From: Ferruginibacter sp.
GTDB lineage: Bacteria > Bacteroidota > Bacteroidia > Chitinophagales > Chitinophagaceae
Assembly: GCA_013141115.1 (NCBI GenBank)
Contig: JABFRP010000003.1
Coordinates: 744,001-808,000 of the forward strand
Length of the DNA stretch: 64,000 bases
Direction of reading: 5' to 3'
In this document: positions 45,809 to 53,265 of the stretch, piece by piece
How the letters are laid out: every line of letters begins with the position of its first letter
Position numbering within the stretch: the stretch's first letter is position 1
Notes under the pieces: generated by a model
Told to the model about the DNA's origin: nothing
The model's input: only the letters and a program-made list of their open reading frames with translations
Databases searched by the model: none
Made by a program: the position numbers and the translations under genes

Positions 45809-46861
45809 ATGAAATATTTTAAGTTTTATACCAAAGAAGATATTTTATCGCTTACTAAAGTACGCCGCTTTGAAACCAAAGTGGGGGAGCGCCTTCAATA
45901 TTTAAAGTTTGAAGGTGAGTGGGCAGATATGTTACAGCAATCTTCGGCCAAATATGTGCTGATAGGTATTCCGGAAGATATTGGTGTTAGGGCTAATTAT
46001 GGAACCGGCGGCACCAGCACGGCATGGCTTTCTTTTCTATCCTCTTTTTTAAATAATAAGAGTAACGATTTTTTATCGGGAGATAATATTATGTTGCTGG
46101 GGCATTTTGATTTTGGCGACATAAAATTTTTGATTGACAGTTATGCTTATAATCCCGAAGAATTGGTGGAAGCTTACCGCCATGCGGTAAATATTATTGA
46201 CGAAGAAGTGGAGAATATGCTAAAGATAATTGCGGCATGTAATAAAATACCTATTGTAATTGGTGGTGGGCATAACAATGCTTATCCTATTATTAAAGGG
46301 GTAGCAAAAGGATGGGCAAAAACCGGCGCTATTCCATTGGCGCAAATCAATTGTGTAAACTTAGATGCCCATACCGATTATGGTGCTACAGAAGGCAGGC
46401 ACAGCGGTAATGCTTTTAAATATGCAGAAGAAGACGGTTACTTAGGCAAGTATTGTATTATCGGCGTGCATGAAAATAATATTTCGCAAAGCGTATTGAT
46501 GGATATTCACAATAATCCGTTTATTGACTATATCACTTTTGAAGAAATTTTTATTCATGAAAGAAAAAACTTTATACAAGCTGTTGCTCATGCAACAGGA
46601 TTTACAGAAGGCAGTTTAACCGGAATTGAGCTTGACCTGGATTGTATTGAAAATGTATTAAGCAGTGCCATTACTCCAAGTGGCATCAGTGTGTTACAGG
46701 CAAGGCAGTACATTAATTTTGCCGCTACCGATGCAAAAGTGGCTTACCTGCACATTTGCGAAGGCGCCACACAATTAACCGATGGCAGAAAAGATGAAGG
46801 AACCGGAAAGCTGATCAGTTATTTGGTGAGTGATTTTGTAAAGGCGCATGCGCAGGATTAG
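45809..46861 (+). CDS. Arginase/formimidoylglutamase family ureohydrolase
   Basis: A 350-residue manganese ureohydrolase-fold enzyme. The metal-binding motifs are H155 in IGGGHNN, D186-AHTD190 in VNLDAHTDYG and D276/D278 in IELDLDCIEN, all at proper spacing. The last motif differs from the common SFDLDVLDP. Family members hydrolyse arginine, agmatine, proclavaminate or formimidoylglutamate; in Bacteroidota this form is usually called formimidoylglutamase. No hut genes are near, so the substrate stays open. Its stop overlaps that of the convergent thioredoxin gene by four bases. Confidence 0.88.
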   Translation: MKYFKFYTKEDILSLTKVRRFETKVGERLQYLKFEGEWADMLQQSSAKYVLIGIPEDIGVRANYGTGGTSTAWLSFLSSFLNNKSNDFLSGDNIMLLGHFDFGDIKFLIDSYAYNPEELVEAYRHAVNIIDEEVENMLKIIAACNKIPIVIGGGHNNAYPIIKGVAKGWAKTGAIPLAQINCVNLDAHTDYGATEGRHSGNAFKYAEEDGYLGKYCIIGVHENNISQSVLMDIHNNPFIDYITFEEIFIHERKNFIQAVAHATGFTEGSLTGIELDLDCIENVLSSAITPSGISVLQARQYINFAATDAKVAYLHICEGATQLTDGRKDEGTGKLISYLVSDFVKAHAQD

Positions 46862-47565
46862 TAAACCTGCAATTGCGCTGCAATTTCTTTTTCATCAGCC
46901 ACACCATCTTTTCTCCACACTTGTTTACCATCTTTAAAAATAATAAACACCGGCAACGCAGTTACTTTATATTCTCTTAAAATAGCTTCATCATTACCAC
47001 CATCCACTTTAAATAAAAGGAATTTATCAGCATTGTTTTTTTGAAGGCTTTGTAAAACGGGTTCCATTGTTTTGCAGGGCGGGCACCACTCGGCACCAAA
47101 ATCTACCAGTACCGTTTTTGATGAAATTATTGCTGCATTAAATTCTTCAATGGTCATTTGCTTTGTTGCAGCTGTAACACCTTCTAAATTTTTATTACCT
47201 GCTTTCCATGCATTAATGCCGCCTTTTAACTCGTACACATTGGTAAAACCTATGTCTCTCATTTTTGCTGCGGCTGCAGCACTTCTGCCACCGGCAAGGC
47301 AATACACATACACGGGTTTGTTTTTATCAACAAAATTTATCCTGCGCTCAAATTCTTTTTTATCGCTCCAATTGGCCAGCAAAGTATTTTTTATATGGCC
47401 AGATGCATATTCTGCCGGCGTTCTTACATCCAGTATTTGTACTGCATCTTTAGTAATGGCTTTTTCAAATTCATCTGCACTTAAACTTGTTTTGGTTTGT
47501 GCAGTACAGGAAAATAAAAACAAGGTATAAAAGGCTGAAGTTATTATCCGGAAACTCTTCTTCAT
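46858..47565 (-). CDS. Lipoprotein with rhodanese and thioredoxin domains
   Basis: A 235-residue periplasm-facing lipoprotein (lipobox FSC, C20) with two redox or sulfur domains in tandem. The rhodanese domain at about 28-122 has LDVRTPAEYASGHIKN and the persulfide cysteine C89 in VYCLAGGRSA. The thioredoxin domain at about 130-235 has WCPPC (C161, C164) and the cis-Pro in TALPVFIIF. The fusion suggests reduction of a persulfide or disulfide formed on the first domain. The start ATG at 47565 begins the signal. It is a single gene between a terminator and the convergent arginase-family gene. Confidence 0.92.
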   Translation of the reverse strand: MKKSFRIITSAFYTLFLFSCTAQTKTSLSADEFEKAITKDAVQILDVRTPAEYASGHIKNTLLANWSDKKEFERRINFVDKNKPVYVYCLAGGRSAAAAAKMRDIGFTNVYELKGGINAWKAGNKNLEGVTAATKQMTIEEFNAAIISSKTVLVDFGAEWCPPCKTMEPVLQSLQKNNADKFLLFKVDGGNDEAILREYKVTALPVFIIFKDGKQVWRKDGVADEKEIAAQLQVY

Positions 47566-47594
47566 AAAAAATATTTTTGCTAAACTACAAATAA

Positions 47595-47624
47595 AAAACC
47601 ATCCTGTTTTAGCAGAATGGTTTT
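47595..47624 (-). terminator. Terminator of the SH3-domain gene
   Basis: AAAACCATCCTG / CAGAATGGTTTT with a six-base loop and one mismatch. On the minus strand it ends in TTTTTTAT. It lies about 20 nt beyond the SH3-gene stop and about 30 nt before the thioredoxin start. Confidence 0.75.
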
Positions 47625-47643
47625 AAAAAATTTATAAAACTTA

Positions 47644-48060
47644 TTACAGGGGAGAAAGATATTGTGCATAAGCATAACCTTCTTCGCCATTAACAGTTTT
47701 TATTTTCCACCAGCTGTCATCAGTTTTTTCTACTAATGTTACCACTTCATCGTGTGCTGCTTTGCCTACAATTTCACCTTCAGTACTTGGTGTACTTCTA
47801 ATGTTTAGGTTGGTAGAGTCGGTAGTTACTTTTAACTGAGCACCTGCATCAGCTTTAATGTCCAGGTTCAGCACTAAATCTCCGCTATTCATTCCGGGAT
47901 CAATTTTGTCGTACAATGCCCAAAGTGAATCATAATCTGCAGTTGATTGTGTTGTACCTGCAATGTGCAGTACAGCATTTTGCTCTGCAACAGATAAACC
48001 ACTTACACCTAAACTGGTTGCCGATTGAATTAACTCAGCATATTTATCTTGTAATGCCAT
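47644..48060 (-). CDS. SH3 domain-containing protein
   Basis: A 138-residue protein without a signal peptide. The N-terminal 70 residues (ADYDSLWALYDKIDPGMNSGDL preceded by helices) are helical and not recognised; they recall the N-terminal part of some LysM/BON-linked proteins. A bacterial SH3 domain at about 78-136 shows STNLNIRSTPSTEGEIVGK and DDSWWKIKTVNGEEGYAYAQYL. SH3b domains often bind peptidoglycan or peptides. The gene lies 31 nt after the BON-domain lipoprotein gene on the same strand and is probably co-transcribed with it. Confidence 0.85.
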   Translation of the reverse strand: MALQDKYAELIQSATSLGVSGLSVAEQNAVLHIAGTTQSTADYDSLWALYDKIDPGMNSGDLVLNLDIKADAGAQLKVTTDSTNLNIRSTPSTEGEIVGKAAHDEVVTLVEKTDDSWWKIKTVNGEEGYAYAQYLSPL

Positions 48061-48091
48061 TTTGTTTGTATTTAAGTTGTTATTGAAAAAA

Positions 48092-48607
48092 TTATTTTAT
48101 AGTCAATTTAGAGGCAGCAGCATCTAAAGCAACTTTTGCAGCGCCTAATATTTGCTTAATTTTCAGGTTGTCTGCTTTGGTAATCTCACCAATTAATACA
48201 GCTCCTTTGTCAGAAAAAGCTACACTTGCCAAGCCTTTAATGTCTTTTAAACCGTCTTTAATTTTTTGCTGTACATCAGCAGCTAAAGAAGATACAGCTA
48301 TAGAAGCAGGCGGTGCAACTACAACCTCGGCAGGTTTGATGGTGCAATTACTTACTACAGAGGTTACACCTTTAATTTTTAAGTCTTCTACAGTTTTTAA
48401 GCAGGTTGCTTTACAGGCTTCATCCTTACATTCGCCGGAAAGTGTGGCAACACCATCTTTCACATCAACAGTCATTCCAGCCATGTCGGCTTTGTCTTTT
48501 AAAGCAGCTTCAATTTTTGCTTTAATGTCTGCATCTTTGGGTTTGCAGCTTACAAAAGATAAGGTGGCTGCAACTACAACCGCCATTAACACTTTAGTCA
48601 GTTTCAT
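48092..48607 (-). CDS. BON domain-containing lipoprotein
   Basis: A 171-residue lipoprotein (lipobox VSC, C21). The mature part holds one clear BON domain at about 28-95 (ADIKAKIEAALKDK, GMTVDVKDGVATLSGECKDE) and a second, weaker one at about 110-170 (VQQKIKDGLKDIKGLAS, DKGAVLIGEITKADNLK). Two extra cysteines at DEACKATCLK could form a disulfide. BON domains bind phospholipid or envelope surfaces, and in OsmY-type proteins protect the periplasm. Next to the SH3 gene it suggests an envelope-maintenance pair. Confidence 0.88.
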   Translation of the reverse strand: MKLTKVLMAVVVAATLSFVSCKPKDADIKAKIEAALKDKADMAGMTVDVKDGVATLSGECKDEACKATCLKTVEDLKIKGVTSVVSNCTIKPAEVVVAPPASIAVSSLAADVQQKIKDGLKDIKGLASVAFSDKGAVLIGEITKADNLKIKQILGAAKVALDAAASKLTIK

Positions 48608-48741
48608 TTTTAAGATTTTTTAAGTTTAAAATAATTATCAAAGTAAGGGAAAATAATATTGAATCTGTAAACTTCATTTCAACATTTTCCGCCGGTAACA
48701 CAGACTTAATTTTAGGGTAACCGGTTGCATGGTTAATTTTT

Positions 48742-49527
48742 TTATAAACAACCCAGCCTGCCACCGTCAACGGGTAAGTTAATTCCATTGATATAGGCTG
48801 CCGCTGGCGAACATAAAAATGCTACTGCTGCACCAAACTCTTCCGGCTGTCCAATTCTGCGGCTGGGTATTTCTGCCACAAGTTCCGCCAAAACTTCTTC
48901 CTCCGTTTTACCAGTATCCCCGGCTTTTTTTGCAATCACATAATCGGCCCTGCTGGTTTTTGTAAAACCCGGTAATACATTATTTACGGTAATGCCAAAA
49001 GGGCCAAGTTCGGTAGCCAGTGTTTTTGCCCAGCTGGCTACTGCGCCACGTATGGTATTGCTAACACCAAGGCCGGCCAAAGGAATTTTTACTGAGGTAG
49101 AAATAATATTGATGATCCTGCCAAAGCCTGCGGCCTTCATACCCGGTACAACAGCCTGCGTTAAATTGTGGTTATTGATCAAATGGTTGTTGAAGGCCAG
49201 TAAAAACTCATCTGTTGTGGCGCTTAAAGCTGGTCCGCCAGCCGGGCCGCCGGTATTATTTACCAGGATATGAATGGTGTTATTTTTTGCAAACTCATTG
49301 ATTACAGTTTTTACGGTTGCTGTATTAGTAAAATCCGCCACTAAATAATGGTGACTTTGTCCTTCTTTTTTAGATAATGATTTTGCAGCTTCAATCAATT
49401 TAGCCTCATTTCTTGCCATTAATACCACATTACAGCCTAATAAAGCCAATTCTACAGCGCTTGCATAGCCCAGGCCCTGTGTGCTGCCGCAAACAAGGGC
49501 CGTTTTTCCCGAAAGATCAAGATTCAT
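48742..49527 (-). CDS. SDR-family oxidoreductase lacking the usual Tyr/Lys pair
   Basis: A 261-residue Rossmann-fold protein. Nucleotide-binding GSTQGLG at 14-20, NNTGG at 90-94 (in place of NNAG) and the Ser region IISTSVK at about 141-147 are present. Where classical SDRs have YxxxK, this protein has S156-NTI-R160 (GVSNTIRGAVASWAK), so both catalytic side chains are replaced. A small subgroup of FabG-like proteins shares this pattern. It may use a different mechanism or have lost dehydrogenase activity. Ends with the standard INGINLPVDGGRLGC. A single gene, substrate unknown. Confidence 0.85.
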   Translation of the reverse strand: MNLDLSGKTALVCGSTQGLGYASAVELALLGCNVVLMARNEAKLIEAAKSLSKKEGQSHHYLVADFTNTATVKTVINEFAKNNTIHILVNNTGGPAGGPALSATTDEFLLAFNNHLINNHNLTQAVVPGMKAAGFGRIINIISTSVKIPLAGLGVSNTIRGAVASWAKTLATELGPFGITVNNVLPGFTKTSRADYVIAKKAGDTGKTEEEVLAELVAEIPSRRIGQPEEFGAAVAFLCSPAAAYINGINLPVDGGRLGCL

Positions 49528-49647
49528 TTTACGATTTTTAATAAAGCTAAAATAATTTTATTTTTTCTCACATTTATTTATTGCATGTGGATAATTCTAT
49601 GCCCGTAAAAATGCCCTCATTCCGCTATATTCGCAGGCTGAAACAGT

Positions 49648-51540
49648 ATGAAAATGGCAGAAAAAGACTTATTTGATTATACCGAGGATTCCATTAAAAG
49701 TTTAGATTGGAAAGAACATATCCGCTTGCGTCCCGGCATGTACATTGGTAAATTGGGCGATGGCAGCAGCCCCGATGATGGTATTTATGTGTTGCTGAAA
49801 GAGGTTATCGACAACTGTATTGATGAACATACTATGGGCCATGGTAAACATGTAGATGTAAATATTGATGGCAAAACCATTACCGTAAGGGATTATGGCC
49901 GTGGTATTCCATTGGGTAAAGTGGTGGATGTGGTAAGCAAAATAAATACAGGCGCCAAATACGATAGTAAAGCCTTTCAAAAAAGCGTAGGGTTGAACGG
50001 TGTGGGTACAAAGGCAGTTAACGCATTAAGTTATTATTTTAAAGTAACTGCCTACCGTGAGGGTAAAGAAAAAACCGCAGAGTTTGAAAGAGGGCTTTTA
50101 ACCAAAGAACATAAAGAAACAGCAACCAAAGAAGATAACGGCACATTTGTAGAATTTATCCCAGATGAAACCATTTTTAAAAATTTTCATTTTGTACAGG
50201 AGTATTTAGATAACCAGTTTTGGAATTACTGTTATTTAAATGCCGGCCTGGTAATGAATTTAAATGGCAAGCGCTATGTTAGTAAAAACGGTTTGTTAGA
50301 CCTGCTGCAGCGCAAAACCAATGCTGATGAAATTCGCTATCCCATTATTCATTTAAAAGGAGAAGATATAGAAGTAGCTATTACACATGAAGGAACTTAT
50401 GGCGAAGAGTATTACAGTTTTGTAAACGGACAATTTACTACACAGGGCGGAACGCATTTGGCTGCCTTTAGAGAAGGGTACATAAAAACTATACGTGAGT
50501 TTTATAAAAAAGATTATGATGCTGCGGATATACGGGGCAGTATTTGTGCAGCCATAAGTGTACGTGTGCAGGAGCCGGTTTTTGAAAGCCAGACCAAAAC
50601 AAAATTAGGTTCGCTGAATGTGTATGAGAACGGGCCGAGCATGAGGAATTTTATTGGCGACTTTTTAGGCAAAGAACTCAATAATTTTTTACATCGTAAT
50701 CCTGCAATTGCCGAAGCTTTAAAAAAACGCATTGAGCAAAATGAAAGAGAGCGTAAAGAATTATCGGGCATAAGAAAACTGGCCAACGAAAGAGCAAAAA
50801 AAGCTAATCTGCATAATAAAAAATTAAGAGATTGTAAGTTTCATTATAATGATGAACCTACTGGTAAAGACAAAGAAAGCATTTTAGAAAAGCAAAAAGA
50901 AAGTACCATTTTTATTACCGAAGGTGATAGTGCAAGCGGAAGTATTACAAAGGCCAGAAATGTAAATACACAGGCGGTATTCAGTTTACGAGGTAAGCCT
51001 TTAAACTGTTACGGACTTACCAAAAAAGTGGTGTACGAAAACGAAGAATTTAATCTGCTGCAACATGCCTTAAATATTGAAGAAGGTTATGAAACATTGC
51101 GCTATAACAATATTGTTTTTGCTACCGATGCCGATGTGGATGGTTTGCACATTCGGTTATTGCTGATGACTTTCTTCCTGCAGTTTTTTCCTGATTTGGT
51201 TAAGAATGGGCATGTATATATTTTAGAAACGCCATTGTTTAGGGTAAGAAATAAGCAGGAAACTATTTATTGCTATGATGAAACAGAAAAACAAAATGCA
51301 ATAAAAAAACTGGGTAGCAAACCAGAAATAACCAGGTTTAAAGGATTGGGAGAAATAAGCCCTGATGAGTTTGCAAGGTTTATCGGCAACGATATGAAAT
51401 TGCAACCTGTAATGTTATTGCCCGAAACGCATATTCAGCAATTGCTGGAATATTATATGGGCAAAAATACCCCATCACGCCAGGAGTTTATTATAGATAA
51501 TTTACAGGTAGAATTAGATTTGGTAGAAGAAAAAATTTAA
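49648..51540 (+). CDS. parE: DNA topoisomerase IV subunit B
   Basis: The ATPase and DNA-gate partner subunit of the type IIA topoisomerase that decatenates daughter chromosomes. GHKL ATPase elements are LKEVIDNCIDEH, the VRDYGRGIPLG loop and SVGLNGVGTKAVNAL. The TOPRIM domain has E425 in ITEGDSASGS and the metal-binding D494/D496/D498 in TDADVDGLH. The 630-residue length is typical. The first ATG at 49648 is used; a second two codons later is also possible. It leads an operon with a methyltransferase (5-nt gap), a DUF1835 gene and parC. Confidence 0.95.
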   Translation: MKMAEKDLFDYTEDSIKSLDWKEHIRLRPGMYIGKLGDGSSPDDGIYVLLKEVIDNCIDEHTMGHGKHVDVNIDGKTITVRDYGRGIPLGKVVDVVSKINTGAKYDSKAFQKSVGLNGVGTKAVNALSYYFKVTAYREGKEKTAEFERGLLTKEHKETATKEDNGTFVEFIPDETIFKNFHFVQEYLDNQFWNYCYLNAGLVMNLNGKRYVSKNGLLDLLQRKTNADEIRYPIIHLKGEDIEVAITHEGTYGEEYYSFVNGQFTTQGGTHLAAFREGYIKTIREFYKKDYDAADIRGSICAAISVRVQEPVFESQTKTKLGSLNVYENGPSMRNFIGDFLGKELNNFLHRNPAIAEALKKRIEQNERERKELSGIRKLANERAKKANLHNKKLRDCKFHYNDEPTGKDKESILEKQKESTIFITEGDSASGSITKARNVNTQAVFSLRGKPLNCYGLTKKVVYENEEFNLLQHALNIEEGYETLRYNNIVFATDADVDGLHIRLLLMTFFLQFFPDLVKNGHVYILETPLFRVRNKQETIYCYDETEKQNAIKKLGSKPEITRFKGLGEISPDEFARFIGNDMKLQPVMLLPETHIQQLLEYYMGKNTPSRQEFIIDNLQVELDLVEEKI

Positions 51541-51545
51541 CTGGC

Positions 51546-52331
51546 ATGTTTGAATTTCATGGTGATAGAAAAAGATATTTTGAAATACAGGTGGATAACA
51601 CCAGTAAGTATGTAATTCCTTTTATTGAAAAGTATAAAACCATTACGCCAGGTACACGAGTGTTGGAAATTGGTTGCGGCGAAGCCGGGGTATTAAAAGC
51701 TTTTACCAACAGAGGTTGTATTGGTGTGGGAGTGGAGTTGGATGAACCAAGGCTGGTAATGGCAAGAGAATGGATGCAGGAAGAAATGACTGCCCATAAA
51801 ATATCCTTTGTTTCAAAAGATATTTATAAAGTGAATGTGCAGGAAGAATTGAACGGTAAGTTTGACATCATTATTTTAAAAGATGTAATTGAACATATAC
51901 ACGATCAGCCTAAACTGATTGCCTGGATGAAAAGTTTTTTAAATGAAGGCGGTGTGATATTTTTTGGTTTTCCGCCGTGGCAAATGCCATTTGGGGGCCA
52001 TCAGCAAATAATGCGTGGCCGCTTTTTAAGCAAGCTGCCTTATTTTCATTTATTACCATCTGCATTTTACAGAGCCATATTAAAAGCAGGAAAAGAAAAT
52101 GTTGAAGAAATGATGGAAATAAAAGAGACCGGCATTTCAATTGAACGATTTGAAAAAATAGTTGGACAAACAGGATATAAAGTGGTGAATAAAACACATT
52201 ATTTAATTAATCCTATTTACGAATATAAATTTGGGTGGAAACCCAAAATACAAAGTAGCTGGATGAGCAGTATAAAATACATCCGTAATTATTTTACTAC
52301 CTGTGTTTATTATTTGATTACGGCACAATAA
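51546..52331 (+). CDS. Class I SAM-dependent methyltransferase
   Basis: A 261-residue cytoplasmic methyltransferase. The SAM-binding motif I is VLEIGCGEAGVLKAF at about 39-53, followed by the acidic GVELDEPRL and motif IV-like DIIILKDVIEHIHD. The C-terminal part (HLLPSAFYRAILKAGKENV) resembles sugar or lipid O-methyltransferases of the UbiG/COQ5-like superfamily. The substrate is unknown. Lying 5 nt after parE and 21 nt before the next gene, it is inside the topoisomerase operon, without a visible functional link. Confidence 0.85.
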   Translation: MFEFHGDRKRYFEIQVDNTSKYVIPFIEKYKTITPGTRVLEIGCGEAGVLKAFTNRGCIGVGVELDEPRLVMAREWMQEEMTAHKISFVSKDIYKVNVQEELNGKFDIIILKDVIEHIHDQPKLIAWMKSFLNEGGVIFFGFPPWQMPFGGHQQIMRGRFLSKLPYFHLLPSAFYRAILKAGKENVEEMMEIKETGISIERFEKIVGQTGYKVVNKTHYLINPIYEYKFGWKPKIQSSWMSSIKYIRNYFTTCVYYLITAQ

Positions 52332-52352
52332 AATTTATAAAAGAAGAAGCGC

Positions 52353-53162
52353 ATGATACATATAGTTTTTAACGAACCGGATATTAAAGTTTTACAGCAG
52401 GCAATTGAGCTGGACGAAAGTTTACAAGGCGAAGTAATACAGATAAATGATGATTACGCAGTGGGGCCCTTAAATAATATTTATGTTGGCGAAGGAATAG
52501 AAGAACGTAAACAATGGTGGCAGCAAGTGCTGGCTGGCGGCGATTATGAAAGTAAAGTAACTGATGGTGAAGTGGATGATTATAAAATTGCTGCAGAATT
52601 AGTGGGCAACATGCGCAGGAACGAAGAAGAAATCATCTGGATATGGGCCGCACAAAATAAACATGATGTAAGCGGCTATTACTGGTTATTGAAATATATG
52701 CAGGAATTTCAGGGCAGGGTTTTTATTTTATATTTAAATAACCTTCCTTTTATTAATGAAAAGGGGAATATTTTTTACCCCAACTGGATCAGTGAAATAC
52801 CAGCTAAAGAATTTTTAAAGGCAAAGAAATTAGCCCGTGAAATTACTTTGAGCGAATTTGAAGTGGATCCTGATGAATGGACAAAACTTTGCAGCGAAAA
52901 TAAAGGCGTTAGATTATTGGAAGGTGGAAAAAAAATAACCCAGGCAGATTATGATTTTTATGATGCCGAATTAAAAAAGCAAGTGACAGGCGACTGGCAA
53001 AAGGCAGCAAAAATTATTAATCACTTTTTAAGCAAAGCAAAACATACCACCGGCGATGCTTATTTATTGTGGCGTTTAAAAGTAATGATAGCTATGGAAA
53101 TGTTTGATGTGCAAGGCAAGGTGGCCAATATGAAGGATTTTGAAATAAAGACAAAGGCATAA
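52353..53162 (+). CDS. DUF1835 domain-containing protein
   Basis: A 269-residue cytoplasmic protein of the DUF1835 family. The start IHIVFNEPDIKVLQQAIELD and the GPLNNI element (typically DPLSxGP in the family) are recognisable. A region IIWIWAAQNKHDVSGYYWLLKYM and the late KQVTGDWQKAAKIINHFL also fit. The function of the family is not established. It follows the methyltransferase gene within 21 nt and precedes a repeat-rich gap before parC. No catalytic residues can be named. Confidence 0.83.
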   Translation: MIHIVFNEPDIKVLQQAIELDESLQGEVIQINDDYAVGPLNNIYVGEGIEERKQWWQQVLAGGDYESKVTDGEVDDYKIAAELVGNMRRNEEEIIWIWAAQNKHDVSGYYWLLKYMQEFQGRVFILYLNNLPFINEKGNIFYPNWISEIPAKEFLKAKKLAREITLSEFEVDPDEWTKLCSENKGVRLLEGGKKITQADYDFYDAELKKQVTGDWQKAAKIINHFLSKAKHTTGDAYLLWRLKVMIAMEMFDVQGKVANMKDFEIKTKA

Positions 53163-53172
53163 TATTAAAAAT

Positions 53173-53256
53173 TGTCTTTGCGATTATTTCCCCGCAAAGG
53201 CGCAAAAGAAAATACAAAGCCGCCAAGATAACTTTGCATCTTTGCGGCTTTGCGTG
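53173..53256. repeat. CTTTGCG-type inverted-repeat element upstream of parC
   Basis: Several copies of CTTTGCG and its complement are packed here: TCTTTGCGA, then CGCAAAGGCGCAAAAG at 53193-53208, and CTTTGCGGCTTTGCG at 53240-53254. CAAAGCCGC and GCGGCTTTG also form a perfect 9-bp inverted repeat. The pattern resembles dispersed REP-like elements of Bacteroidota genomes, but only one copy is in this window. Confidence 0.6.
53229..53236 (+). promoter_or_regulatory. Possible -7 element inside the repeat before parC
   Basis: TAACTTTG matches TAnnTTTG and lies 30 nt before the parC ATG. It is part of the repeat element, so the element may carry a promoter. No -33 TTTG is at the usual distance. 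Confidence 0.35.
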
Positions 53257-53265
53257 AAAATTAAA

